Positions 25,520 through 34,611 of a stretch of DNA of 64,000 nucleotides are shown here, piece by piece. Source of the DNA: Actibacterium atlanticum (lineage in GTDB: Bacteria > Pseudomonadota > Alphaproteobacteria > Rhodobacterales > Rhodobacteraceae); NCBI RefSeq assembly GCF_000671395.1, contig NZ_AQQY01000004.1:124001-188000 (forward strand), given 5' to 3'. The translations under genes and the position numbers were made by a program. Within the stretch, counting starts at the first letter, position 1. Each line of letters starts with the position of its first letter. The notes under the pieces were generated by a model. The model ran no database searches. It was not told the DNA's origin and worked only from the letters and a program-made list of their open reading frames with translations.

Positions 25520-26899
25520 ATGGCTCCCAAATTTGGCACAAGTGGGTTGCGCGGGCTTGTGACTGAGCTCAAGGATGATCTGATTGCGGACTATGTCCAT
25601 GCATTTCTGTGCGCCGTAGAGAGTGACACGCTCTTTGTGGGGCGTGATCTGCGCCCTTCTTCCTTGCATATTTCCCGCGTGATTTCTGAAACGGCACAGG
25701 CAGCCAAAGTGGATGTAAAAGACTGCGGCGCACTTGGAACGCCGGCTTTGGCACTGTCTTCAATGGCTGCTAGATCCCCCGCGATCATGGTGACCGGCAG
25801 CCACATCCCCGCAGATCGGAACGGTTTGAAGTTCTATCTTGCGGATGGTGAAGTTTCGAAAGCCGACGAAGCTGCGATAAATGACGCCTACATAGCACGG
25901 GTTCGGTTCGCGGGGGCGGCTGAAGGCAACTATTCTAAGCTAGACGCTGAACCGCCCTATGTTCGCCGCTATACCGAGGCCTTCGGCCCGCGCGCTCTGG
26001 AAGGTTTGAAGATTGGTGTCTATCGCCATTCATCTGTGGCACGCGATACGATGGAGCATGTATTCACCGGCTTGGGCGCCCAGATCGTACCGCTAGCCCA
26101 TTCTGATACGTTCATTCCCGTCGACACAGAAGCAGTTGATCCGGACACGCGCAAGAAACTGTGCAATTGGTGTGCGGAACACAAGCTGGATGCCATCGCA
26201 TCGACCGATGGTGACGCGGATCGCCCCATGCTGACCGACGCAACCGGCAAGGTTGTCCCCGGCGATATTCTGGGCGTGCTAACCGCAAAGTTTCTGGGCG
26301 CGAAGTCCGTTGTAACTCCGGTTTCGTCTAACGATATGGTGCGCCGTTCGCCCGAGTTCGAGGACGTGCGACTGACCCGGATCGGATCACCCTTTGTGAT
26401 CGCAGAAATGGCCGAGGCAAGTCATACCGAAGTCGTCGGTTTTGAAGCGAATGGCGGGTTTCTTCTTGGCTTCGAAGCCGCGCTAGAGGGCAATTTGCCC
26501 CCCCTGCCCACCCGGGATTGCATCTTACCAATCTTGGCCCCCTTGGTGGCCGCGCGACAGGCGCAGCTATCCGTGGCCCAAATCGTGGCCGCCTTACCAG
26601 CCTGTTTTACCGCAGCGGATCGGGTACAGGATATAGACCCGGCGAAAGCCCAGAATTTCCTGGACGACTTGATCGGCAAGGACGAAGCCCGCAATGCCTT
26701 CTTTGCGCCTTTTGGCACCATTGCATCGACGGATATGACAGATGGTCTGCGTGTCAACTTTGAAAGCGGGGCTGTGTTGCACCTGCGCCGCTCGGGCAAT
26801 GCGCCCGAATTCCGCGTTTACGCCCAAGCGCAATCCGAAGAACAAGCCCTACAACTTGTGCAAGACGCCTATCGCCACGTTGTTAGGATAATTTTGTAG
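25520..26899 (+). CDS. Phosphomannomutase / phosphohexomutase
   Basis: 459 residues of the alpha-D-phosphohexomutase family. The active serine is in TGSHIP (92-97, a variant of the common TASHNP), the metal loop is STDGDADRP (DGDADR 230-235) and the sugar loop is GFEANGG (307-313). FEANGG points to mannose/glucose phosphates. It interconverts mannose-6-phosphate and mannose-1-phosphate, the substrate of ManC. The start at 25520 has an AGGGGGT site; the longer frame from 25481 overlaps manC without need. Confidence 0.9.
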   Translation: MAPKFGTSGLRGLVTELKDDLIADYVHAFLCAVESDTLFVGRDLRPSSLHISRVISETAQAAKVDVKDCGALGTPALALSSMAARSPAIMVTGSHIPADRNGLKFYLADGEVSKADEAAINDAYIARVRFAGAAEGNYSKLDAEPPYVRRYTEAFGPRALEGLKIGVYRHSSVARDTMEHVFTGLGAQIVPLAHSDTFIPVDTEAVDPDTRKKLCNWCAEHKLDAIASTDGDADRPMLTDATGKVVPGDILGVLTAKFLGAKSVVTPVSSNDMVRRSPEFEDVRLTRIGSPFVIAEMAEASHTEVVGFEANGGFLLGFEAALEGNLPPLPTRDCILPILAPLVAARQAQLSVAQIVAALPACFTAADRVQDIDPAKAQNFLDDLIGKDEARNAFFAPFGTIASTDMTDGLRVNFESGAVLHLRRSGNAPEFRVYAQAQSEEQALQLVQDAYRHVVRIIL

Positions 26900-26968
26900 T
26901 TTCAAGTACAAGGCTGGCGCGAGATTGCTTACAGGCCATGCGGGCCGTCGGTGGGGTGGAAACCAGAG

Positions 26969-26983
26969 TTCTGAGCATCAGAA
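26969..26983 (+). terminator. Possible weak terminator after the phosphomannomutase gene
   Basis: TTCTGA-GCA-TCAGAA forms a six-pair hairpin about 70 bases past the stop, followed by ACCCCTTTAAAATAA. The stem is AT-rich and the T run is poor, so this is tentative. Confidence 0.3.
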
Positions 26984-27072
26984 ACCCCTTTAAAATAAGG
27001 CCGTTCGCACCCATTAAAATCCGTTAACTCCTTCTTGATAGCGTCCTGCTGACCAATAAAAGGGGTACCTAA

Positions 27073-27339
27073 ATGTCTCAAATTGATGCTTTCGCCACGG
27101 TAGCGCGTCGCCCTGCAGGTGGGCCGAGGCACCTGTTCCAAATTGTCCCTGACGACAACAATGACCTTGCAGAGATGGCTCACTGGGTGCACGTCTCGAA
27201 CGCTGGCAGTCTGACGGTTACAAGTGGCGGCGGTCAGGTGGTGACTTTCGACAATATTTTGCCAGGCTGGCATGCGATGGAAATTGTTCGCGTTCATGCG
27301 ACAGGCACGACTGCAAGCTCATTGATCGGAGGCTGGTAA
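27073..27339 (+). CDS. Small spike-base-like protein (Rcc01079/GhsA-like)
   Basis: 88 residues with no signal peptide. The pattern HLFQIVPDDNNDLAEMAHWVHVSNAGSLTV followed by ILPGWHAMEIVRVHATGTTAS resembles the small phage/GTA spike base proteins of Rhodobacterales (the Rcc01079 family), where a conserved R-V-x-A-T-G-T-T-A motif ends a beta-rich domain. The next gene starts in a TAATG overlap and looks like the fibre partner. In Rhodobacter capsulatus the homologous pair forms gene transfer agent head spikes that bind the cell capsule. Assignment rests on motif memory, not on a search. Confidence 0.6.
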   Translation: MSQIDAFATVARRPAGGPRHLFQIVPDDNNDLAEMAHWVHVSNAGSLTVTSGGGQVVTFDNILPGWHAMEIVRVHATGTTASSLIGGW

Positions 27340-28253
27340 TGCAGACCAGCCTCTACATGACGATGCTTCAAGCAAATCCGATGGCCAGGTTTCTCCGCAG
27401 TGGTGAGACCCCTACGGCGGTTTGGGATTTCTCCTCGGGGTACTACACCAAAGGATGGTCGTTGTCGCGGAACAGCACGGCGCATTGGTTTGACACGATG
27501 GGCAACCTGAATACAGCATCGGTCGATATGCCGAGATTTGTACCGACAGTCGCTGGGCGCGCACTCGTGGTCGAAGCCGGCAGTACTAACTTGATCGATG
27601 CCTTGAACAGAACCTACATCAACCTCGACACTGTTGAGGTTGGTGAAACTGCTGGTGGGATGGAATTTACAAGTGTCTCCAGCTCTAGTTCAGGCAGCTA
27701 TCTTCAATTCAATGGTGTGGATATTTCCTCGCTTTCTGTCGGGCAGGGAGTGAACCTCTCTATGGTTATCCGTGAGAACAGCGATAGCTTTGCTCTATGG
27801 CTCGGGATCGGCACAACAGGCGCCGGCAGAGTCCGCTGTTCAGTGGACCCCTCTGCACTGTCAGCCACAATTAGTCAGGATGTCGACAACACCGGCGCCA
27901 CCGCAGAGCTGATTTCGTTGGGGGGAGGCAACTTGCGGGTAAGCGTGTCCGGCGCTCTGATCTCGAGCGAGGCATCAGAATTGATACGCATTCATGAGGT
28001 CTCAGGGACGATGCAATATGCTCATCCTCAGGTCGAAGCCCAAAACAAAGCCAGCACCGTCATCCCGGGCAACTTTCAAGGCGCTGTACGCGCTGCGGAC
28101 CAGTTGACGTTTGAACATGCTGACGGAACCTATACCGCCGTAGTGCGCCGCGCAGATGGTTCTGACACTGAGATCGCTGCGACAGTGATCGGTGGTACCT
28201 GGTCGCCACCCAACCTGTTTGGTGACATTTTAAGCATAGCGCTGTATGCCTAG
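27339..28253 (+). CDS. Phage/GTA head-spike fibre-like protein (GhsB-like)
   Basis: 304 residues. After a short N-terminal segment comes WDFSSGYYTKGWSLSRNSTAHWFDTMGNL, then DMPRFVPTVAGRALVVEAGSTNLI, the arrangement of phage head-spike fibre domains (x-SR-x-S-x-A, then PRF, then LLVE-x-x-x-TNL). The C-terminal half is beta-rich and ends in IGGTWSPPNLFGDILSIALYA. No signal peptide. It is coupled by TAATG to the spike-base-like gene. It sits inside a polysaccharide locus, so a glycan-binding fibre matched to the host's own capsule is a plausible reading; a non-phage lectin role cannot be excluded. Confidence 0.6.
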   Translation: MQTSLYMTMLQANPMARFLRSGETPTAVWDFSSGYYTKGWSLSRNSTAHWFDTMGNLNTASVDMPRFVPTVAGRALVVEAGSTNLIDALNRTYINLDTVEVGETAGGMEFTSVSSSSSGSYLQFNGVDISSLSVGQGVNLSMVIRENSDSFALWLGIGTTGAGRVRCSVDPSALSATISQDVDNTGATAELISLGGGNLRVSVSGALISSEASELIRIHEVSGTMQYAHPQVEAQNKASTVIPGNFQGAVRAADQLTFEHADGTYTAVVRRADGSDTEIAATVIGGTWSPPNLFGDILSIALYA

Positions 28254-28339
28254 ATCTGCGGGGAAAGGGGCTGTATTTTTCGCTTTTTTTCAGTTTAGAA
28301 AGCGTGGCAAAGTATAGGCCCTTATCCACGGATTAATTA

Positions 28340-29542
28340 ATGCCAATTGAGCGCGTCTTTATCGTTAGCGACTTTGCCGAGTTGAACGGGGGTCAAGCCA
28401 AAGTCGCGATAGACAGTGCCCGCCTTCTGGCTGACGCTGGGATCGCAGTGACATTCTTCGCAGTCAGTGGGCCACCGGATGAAGCGCTGGAGCATCCCAA
28501 GATTGATGTCACCTGTTTGAATCAGCCCGATATCCTGTCCGACACCAATCGCTTGCGGGCCATGGGTCGAGGAATATGGAACAGAGAGGCTGCGCACAGG
28601 TTGCGTCAGGAGATAGGGGGCTTTGACCCGAAGACAACGGTGCTGCACGCGCATGGCTATGCCAAAGCGCTATCCCCCTCTGTCGGTCCCATCCTGACCG
28701 ACGGCCCCCTGCCAAGTATCTATACGATGCACGAGTATTTCCTCGCCTGTCCAAATGGCGGGTTCTATGACTATCAGAAAAATGAAATCTGCACCCGCAA
28801 AGCTTTGGGCATTGACTGCCTGACCACCAATTGCGACGTGCGCAAACCGGCTCACAAGGCGTGGCGGGTCGCCAGGCAAGTCGCCACCTGGGGACCGGGG
28901 CGCATCCCGCGCGGGCTGAAAGATGTGATCTATATTTCGGAGACCCAGCGTCGGGCCATGACGCCCTATATGTCGCCGAACACCCGCATGCATTACCTGC
29001 CCAATCCGATTGAGCAAACAGACGCGCCAAAGGTCGACTTCAAAAACAACAATGTCTTTCTCTTTATTGGACGGCTGAACCCCGAAAAGGGCGGGCTGAT
29101 GTTCGCTAAAGCCGCGAAAAAGGCGGGAGTCAAAGCGGTCTTCGTCGGCGACGGAGCCGAGGCCGATCAAATCCGCGCCGCCAACCCCGATGCCATCCTT
29201 ACCGGATGGCAAACCCCGGCACAGGTGCAGGAATGGATAGGAAAATCAAAGGCATTGGTCTTTCCCAGCCTTTGGTATGAGACATTCGGACTGGTCGCTT
29301 TCGAGGCCCTCGCTCGCGGCGTCCCGGTCATCTGCGGAGAGTGGAATGCCGCAAGTGAAGGTGTCGAGCATGGTGTGAACGGGTTGCTCTACAAAGAACC
29401 GACAATTGAGGCTTTAGCCCTCTCGCTGAGCAAGGCTGACGAACTGAAAGAACTTGAAAGCCAACCACTTCTGGAAACGATGACTCCTCGGGTACATTTG
29501 GAGAAACTACTGCGGATTTACCACGAGATCAGTCAGCCATGA
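28340..29542 (+). CDS. GT4-family glycosyltransferase
   Basis: 400 residues with the GT-B fold. The donor site is clear in VFLFIGRLNPEKGG (about 237-250) and in the E-x7-E segment PSLWYETFGLVAFEALARG. The N-terminal half holds acceptor contacts (FAELNGGQAKVA, then TMHEYFLACPNGGFYDY, with several cysteines). It transfers a sugar from an activated donor during assembly of the surface glycan at the inner face of the membrane. It overlaps the polymerase-like gene by ATGA. Confidence 0.9.
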   Translation: MPIERVFIVSDFAELNGGQAKVAIDSARLLADAGIAVTFFAVSGPPDEALEHPKIDVTCLNQPDILSDTNRLRAMGRGIWNREAAHRLRQEIGGFDPKTTVLHAHGYAKALSPSVGPILTDGPLPSIYTMHEYFLACPNGGFYDYQKNEICTRKALGIDCLTTNCDVRKPAHKAWRVARQVATWGPGRIPRGLKDVIYISETQRRAMTPYMSPNTRMHYLPNPIEQTDAPKVDFKNNNVFLFIGRLNPEKGGLMFAKAAKKAGVKAVFVGDGAEADQIRAANPDAILTGWQTPAQVQEWIGKSKALVFPSLWYETFGLVAFEALARGVPVICGEWNAASEGVEHGVNGLLYKEPTIEALALSLSKADELKELESQPLLETMTPRVHLEKLLRIYHEISQP

Positions 29543-30753
29543 ATTTAGTTCACATTTTGCCTAGGTATGCATTGGCGGCAATGGTCTTGCTGGTCGTCTT
29601 GCCCTACACTCTCATGCCCAATTGGTCTATGCGGGTTTATATCAGCTCCAGCGGCATCGCGACGATGTTTCAGATCGGAGGGCTGCTAGCCTTCTTGGTG
29701 CTAGCAAGCCCACTACTAGCCAAGGCTATCCAATTAAACCGCTCGAACGTCATAATTTTGGGCGGCGTGTATTTCCTACTGGCCTTTTTGACGGCCCCCT
29801 TGGGGATCAAACCGCAAAGTAGTGCGATCTATACTGTGCTGATGGTGATATTCATTTTGATGAGCATGGCCGTCGTGAGAGAGGCAGATTTTTCAAAATC
29901 TCTTGCCCTCTCGAACAGGGTAGTAATGTTTGTAGTTCTGGGAATCATGATTGTGTTCCCATACAACGGCTCGACCTTCGGGGGCATCCAACCCAATATC
30001 TTCTCAAAATCTTGCCTGACAATATTTTGCTTGTCCTACGCTGACCCAAATCGGTTTTTTCGAATTTCGTCTAAGGTCGTCTCAATTCTGGCAGTAATTT
30101 TTGTTACATCTCGATCTGCCGGCATCGCAATGATTATAATTTTTCTCGCTACATATGTAATCCGTATAGCCCGACGCAACTCAACGGGCATTACATACGC
30201 AACTAGCCTCTGGCTCTGTGGGATAGCGCTCATACTGTTTGGGTTGTTCTACGGGATATACCCCAACGCAGCGGAGACTTTCTTTTACAATGCAACTGAC
30301 AAGAATATCCAAGGTCGTTTTGATGCATGGGAAGCCTCCATCTATGGCATTCAGCAGTCTCCCATTATTGGGCACGGCTTCCGCTCAAGGGATGGCTATG
30401 AACATGAGCTTTGGGAGTATTCACGCTTGGAAGCAGTGAATGCACACAACGGCTACATAAACTCTATTTTGGACATGGGCATTCTAGGCACAGCAATTGT
30501 CTTATTTCTGTGGGTCTCCGAAATGTTTAAAAACTTTAAGGCACTAGCCGACCGAAACTTGCCTGACAGTACCCGCAGAGTCTTAATGTGCTTTACCACT
30601 GTTATGGTCGCTAGCCTGTTCACATGGCTCAGCGAGCCGCTCACGTTCAACTTCGGAAATCCTTGGTCGATTCTTCTTGTGCTCGCCATTTTCACTTCCT
30701 CCGAAATTCGGATACGCGGGCAAAAACTTAAACTTAGTGCAAGCCATTTCTAG
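29539..30753 (+). CDS. O-antigen ligase/polymerase-like membrane protein (Wzy-like)
   Basis: 404 residues with about ten membrane helices. The signature region is a large periplasmic loop ending in QQSPIIGHGFRSRD and AHNGYINSILDMGILGTAIVLF (HN-x-Y and GxxG), typical of the Wzy/WaaL O-antigen ligase family. It would polymerise repeat units at the periplasmic face. Base composition here is clearly more AT-rich than neighbouring metabolic genes, as is common for glycan polymerase genes gained by transfer. ATGA overlap with the preceding glycosyltransferase. Confidence 0.82.
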   Translation: MNLVHILPRYALAAMVLLVVLPYTLMPNWSMRVYISSSGIATMFQIGGLLAFLVLASPLLAKAIQLNRSNVIILGGVYFLLAFLTAPLGIKPQSSAIYTVLMVIFILMSMAVVREADFSKSLALSNRVVMFVVLGIMIVFPYNGSTFGGIQPNIFSKSCLTIFCLSYADPNRFFRISSKVVSILAVIFVTSRSAGIAMIIIFLATYVIRIARRNSTGITYATSLWLCGIALILFGLFYGIYPNAAETFFYNATDKNIQGRFDAWEASIYGIQQSPIIGHGFRSRDGYEHELWEYSRLEAVNAHNGYINSILDMGILGTAIVLFLWVSEMFKNFKALADRNLPDSTRRVLMCFTTVMVASLFTWLSEPLTFNFGNPWSILLVLAIFTSSEIRIRGQKLKLSASHF

Positions 30754-30826
30754 TGAGCCATTATTACGGATTGAAATCTTACCTTCGGCACAAAGACAAC
30801 CGATCACGTGACAGGACGATACAATC

Positions 30827-31726
30827 ATGACCCGTAACCTCATCCTTGTTACCGGAGCCCCCCGAACGGCAACAACACCGGTTGGGAATATGCTCGAAAC
30901 GGCAAAAAATACCGTTTCCCTATACGAGCCGCTGGGGCCTACAGGTCTCAAACGGTTTCAAGATTGGTTTCCAATGAAAGGCGAAGGAGGGGCCGAAGAT
31001 CTCTCGGTCCTGTTCGACGACTTGCGCCGGTTCAAAAGCGGCGGCCTGAAGTCCCAGCAACGCGGTAAAAGTTTCTCCCTGAAACGCGCGGTATTTGGCA
31101 GCCGGACTATTCACTCGTATCGCAAAGCGAAATTGTCTTTCGGGGTGGACAATGTCATCTGGAAAGACCCACACGCGATTTTCATGGCTGCGGATGTGGC
31201 TGCGGCGGGCATCCCGGTCGTCCTGACAATTCGGCGCGCCAAGGCGCATGCTTCAAGCTATCGACGACTGGGCTGGGTCTCGAAAGCTGTAGAGCTTTAT
31301 CCGCGTTGGCAGCAACGTTTCGGCGCATGTGATGTCATCGAGTCTTATCTGGGAGAGGCTTCGGACAGTGTTGTGTCAGCAGCCTTGCTTTGGCGCATGT
31401 GCTATCTACCGCTTGTACAAGCTGGTGTGGTGGAACGTGTTCATCTTGTCTCTCCAGACGATCTCGCCGTCGATGAACGCGGATGCTATGAGTCGCTTCT
31501 TGCCAAGCTCGACCTAACCGAGACTCAAAAGACAGAGGAGCTCTTAGCTGCGAAGAAATCCGACACGCGTAGCCGTCCGTCGGCCAACACCACCCATGAT
31601 TGGGGCCGGTCGGTTTCTGCGGTCAACTCGTACTGGCGCGAGCTCTTGACCGAGGAAGACATTCACAAAGTGGATGCGATCACGGCTGATATCGAACAGG
31701 AAATTTTAGGGCCTGAAGCTTCTTAG
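30827..31726 (+). CDS. Sulfotransferase-like protein
   Basis: 299 residues. The 5'-phosphosulfate-binding loop is GAPRTATT (10-17), at the very N-terminus after a hydrophobic strand, and a second segment VVLTIRRAKAHASSYRRLG fits the 3'-phosphate site (an R...S pair). It would use PAPS to sulfate the surface glycan in the cytoplasm. It is preceded by a 73-base gap from the Wzy-like gene. Its 3' end overlaps the end of the convergent flippase gene by 4 bases. Confidence 0.8.
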   Translation: MTRNLILVTGAPRTATTPVGNMLETAKNTVSLYEPLGPTGLKRFQDWFPMKGEGGAEDLSVLFDDLRRFKSGGLKSQQRGKSFSLKRAVFGSRTIHSYRKAKLSFGVDNVIWKDPHAIFMAADVAAAGIPVVLTIRRAKAHASSYRRLGWVSKAVELYPRWQQRFGACDVIESYLGEASDSVVSAALLWRMCYLPLVQAGVVERVHLVSPDDLAVDERGCYESLLAKLDLTETQKTEELLAAKKSDTRSRPSANTTHDWGRSVSAVNSYWRELLTEEDIHKVDAITADIEQEILGPEAS

Positions 31727-32919
31727 TCTCGCAACAGGAAGTAGGTGAAAACAGCTGTTCGAAGAGTCACAGTCGCCAAGATGGCCATGCCCGCCCCTTC
31801 GAGCCCATAAAGCTGAATACCAAGATAGGTGAAGGGCACAGTCACGATCAAAGCGATGGTCTGAACCGTGCCAAAAGAGCCAAAACGGCGTTGTGCGGTG
31901 AGAGCGGTTTGTACGACGCTCGAAATCAAACGCATACTGATCGCGGCTGCAATCCACATCAACAGACCATAAGCGGCGGCATATTCTGGGCCGAAGAACA
32001 GCGCCAGAAATGGCTCCCCGATCGCCCAGGCCAGCCCCATGCCCAAAATGCCAAGCCCAACGGCGACCGCCAGCATTTTCCTAAGCATCGAAAAGAAGCG
32101 ATCTCGATTGCCGCTGGCCCAAATTTGACTGAGCCGCCAGCCAATCGCTTGCTCCAAAGTATTGAAGAGACTGATAGTCGCGCGCTGAAGCACCGACACA
32201 GCGGTAAAAAAAGCCATCGCCGTTGTGCCCAACATGGCTTCAACAAAGAACCGCGGTAGACTTGTTTGGAGCGCTGCAAAAAATTGCCCAAGGCCAAGAA
32301 ATGCCGTGTTGCGCAGCAACGCAACAATACGGCCCCAATCACGGTCTAACGCAATGGTTTCCCCGGATCTGCGAACACCCGGAAAATCGTGCAGAAGCTG
32401 AATTGAAACCCACACTGCAGTTTGCGCCCAAAAGGCAATCTGGGCATCGCGCGTTACATAGAGCGTAATACCGAAGAGCAAGAGCGCTGCGGGGCCACGC
32501 AGGAGCATTGAACGCGCAACCAGCTGCACAAGCCCTGCGCGCTGCAGGCCGCCGTAGCACAAATCCGACAAAGACTCGGTCGCGTTCATCAGTGCGATTG
32601 GGACAGCGAGGACAAGATACTCGGGCCTGACAAGAGCAATGACAAGCAGAGGTGCCACAAAGAGAACAATTGCGCTGACAACTCGGATGGTTAGGAAGGT
32701 GGAAAAATTGAATTCTCTTTTCGCATCCGTGGCAAGGTTCGCGCGCAGCCCCATGCGCAAAAGCATATAGAGGGGCTGCACAACGGCCATTATGAAACCG
32801 AATGCGGCAACTGTTTCCAAGTCGGAGAGCTGTGTCAAAAGGGATAGAACGCCCAGTTGGCACAATAGATAAATAAGATTGGCGGTCCCAAGACTGCCTA
32901 TTTGTCTTGTCAGGCGCAT
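31723..32919 (-). CDS. Polysaccharide flippase-like membrane protein (Wzx/MATE fold)
   Basis: 398 residues and about twelve hydrophobic segments. The pattern follows polysaccharide biosynthesis exporters: an N-terminal GSLGTANLIYLLCQLGVLSLLTQL, regular 25-30-residue helices, and the segment FFGPEYAAAYGLLMWIAAA in the second half, common in Wzx proteins. It would translocate lipid-linked repeat units across the inner membrane for the Wzy-like polymerase. The start lies 9 bases after the stop of the upstream sulfotransferase gene. Confidence 0.82.
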   Translation of the reverse strand: MRLTRQIGSLGTANLIYLLCQLGVLSLLTQLSDLETVAAFGFIMAVVQPLYMLLRMGLRANLATDAKREFNFSTFLTIRVVSAIVLFVAPLLVIALVRPEYLVLAVPIALMNATESLSDLCYGGLQRAGLVQLVARSMLLRGPAALLLFGITLYVTRDAQIAFWAQTAVWVSIQLLHDFPGVRRSGETIALDRDWGRIVALLRNTAFLGLGQFFAALQTSLPRFFVEAMLGTTAMAFFTAVSVLQRATISLFNTLEQAIGWRLSQIWASGNRDRFFSMLRKMLAVAVGLGILGMGLAWAIGEPFLALFFGPEYAAAYGLLMWIAAAISMRLISSVVQTALTAQRRFGSFGTVQTIALIVTVPFTYLGIQLYGLEGAGMAILATVTLRTAVFTYFLLRD

Positions 32920-32928
32920 GCAGCTTCC

Positions 32929-33807
32929 TCAGTCGAGATGGGACGAGAACCCCATTTCATGGAGCGCTACTTGATCTTTAGCAAACAAAGCACGCATTTC
33001 CTGTTCAAGTTCGGGCTCAATCTCTATGCGCGAGACTTTCTTTGCATTCAACTTATTCAAACCCACCCCGATTTTGGTGCGCAACTCTCGCGGGAGGATT
33101 TTTTGAGCAAGCGATTTCAGTGCATTTGGGCGGGTCAAAATATTACGCAACAGCTTGAACCTGGGCATTGAGGCGGCGTTTGAGTTCGTTTTTGCGCGCG
33201 CAGGAAATGGCGCACTCAAATCAAGGAAGTCACTCAACTTTTGCTGCAGGTTGGGTGTATCTCGGAGCTCATCTTGGCGTAGAACCAACAACCTATCCGC
33301 CCCCAACACAGTTTGCGCATAGGCGATCTGCTCGCCATATAAGCCCACTTTTGTGTAGGCGAACCGCCACCAGCGATCATTTTTCGCTCGGGCCTCTTCA
33401 ATGCGCTCATGCTCTTTCTTAAGCGCTTCAGGCAGAGAGAGTGTTTCATGCCCAAGGCGTAGCATATGTTGATACGCCGACACGGCGCGCTTCACGGGGT
33501 CCCGCAAAATTACGATAAAGCGTGCATCGCTATCCGCGTATTCCGCAATGCGATCAATCGCCTCTTTTGATCCCAAATAGAACGGAGTAGCGTCACCTCG
33601 CCATTTGGCGCGCTGGGCTTTCTGAACGCCATAGAATTCAGCTGAAAACCAATCAAAGCCTTTTGAAAAATTTGCGTCGACGTTGAAAAAGTATGTCTCT
33701 TTGATTGAGGGAATGAATACTTGGGAATGGTCGTTCAGCAAATCGGCAAGCGATGTGGTCCCACACTTCTGTACCCCCAAAACGAATAGATTCACCTTAT
33801 TGGGCAT
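32929..33807 (-). CDS. Sulfotransferase domain protein
   Basis: 292 residues. The 5'-phosphosulfate loop is GVQKCGTTSL (11-20), the usual partner motif of heparan N-deacetylase/N-sulfotransferase-like enzymes. The 3'-phosphate site is VILRDPVKRAVSAYQHML. An internal PSIKETYFF matches the family's KE-x-x-FF motif. The start at 33807 (MPNKVNLF) overlaps the preceding gene by 11 bases. One of four sulfotransferase genes in this locus; each probably modifies a different position of the repeat unit. Confidence 0.9.
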   Translation of the reverse strand: MPNKVNLFVLGVQKCGTTSLADLLNDHSQVFIPSIKETYFFNVDANFSKGFDWFSAEFYGVQKAQRAKWRGDATPFYLGSKEAIDRIAEYADSDARFIVILRDPVKRAVSAYQHMLRLGHETLSLPEALKKEHERIEEARAKNDRWWRFAYTKVGLYGEQIAYAQTVLGADRLLVLRQDELRDTPNLQQKLSDFLDLSAPFPARAKTNSNAASMPRFKLLRNILTRPNALKSLAQKILPRELRTKIGVGLNKLNAKKVSRIEIEPELEQEMRALFAKDQVALHEMGFSSHLD

Positions 33808-34600
33808 CACGCCCCCCCTGCACGGCATTTGCAGCTTTCCAAACAGCTATGTCAGGCGCACAGAGGCTCTCGATTTTCGCGCGCCATTCAGGATTCTCCA
33901 GCTCTGATCTGGAACGAGAAGCCTTCGATCCTTTGTTTTCATGTTTGATTTTCACCCGAACACCCAGCTCTTTTCGAATGTCTTGCTCAAAGCTTCTGGT
34001 GTCGGAAATATCCCCAACAACAGAGAACTTCCCAAGATTAGAAATCGCTGCCGAAACCGCTTCATCTGAATCTGTCGGCACATCTTTAGGCAGGCCACAA
34101 AGGTACTCGACATAGGTCGCGCCGATGCGTTTGGCACGGGGGCTCTCTAGGAATGTTTCGAAGTCATCTTCTATGCGTGCATGGGCTTGGGGTTTGCCAT
34201 AGCTCCAGTGATAATGGGAAACGAAGCGTTTTACCGGATCGCGCAACATGGTCACGAATTTGTAGTTATCCTTAAACCGCTGATACGCGATCTCTGAAAA
34301 TCTGACATGTAACGAGACCCCGCGCACATCCTCAAACAGGTGGTACAGCAGCATTTGCTCTCGCAGGTCGAGAACGTCTATCAGCATTTTTTCGCGGTCA
34401 TTACGCGCGGTAAAAATCTCGAAAGCGCGAAAACTCGACTCAGGTGTCACAGTCGCCTGGCTAAGCAGATAGCGCTTGCGCAAAGCCCGCCCTACGGACG
34501 TTCCTCCGCATTTAGGAATGTGGTGGTAAACGAACCGTTGCGGCAACAATTGATCTTCAATCTTGCCTTTACTGCGCTTTGCGAAGTCCACAAGTCCCAC
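33797..34600 (-). CDS. Sulfotransferase family protein (Sulfotransfer_2-like)
   Basis: 267 residues. It has HIPKCGGTSVGRAL (27-40), the HIPK-x-GGTS loop typical of carbohydrate 2-O or GalNAc sulfotransferases, and TMLRDPVKRFVSHYHW for the 3'-phosphate. This is a different subfamily from the two flanking sulfotransferases, so it is not a simple duplication. The basic C-terminal part is Arg/Lys rich. Starts 11 bases after the stop of the upstream gene. Confidence 0.88.
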   Translation of the reverse strand: MGLVDFAKRSKGKIEDQLLPQRFVYHHIPKCGGTSVGRALRKRYLLSQATVTPESSFRAFEIFTARNDREKMLIDVLDLREQMLLYHLFEDVRGVSLHVRFSEIAYQRFKDNYKFVTMLRDPVKRFVSHYHWSYGKPQAHARIEDDFETFLESPRAKRIGATYVEYLCGLPKDVPTDSDEAVSAAISNLGKFSVVGDISDTRSFEQDIRKELGVRVKIKHENKGSKASRSRSELENPEWRAKIESLCAPDIAVWKAANAVQGGRDAQ

Positions 34601-34611
34601 ATTCGTCTCCG

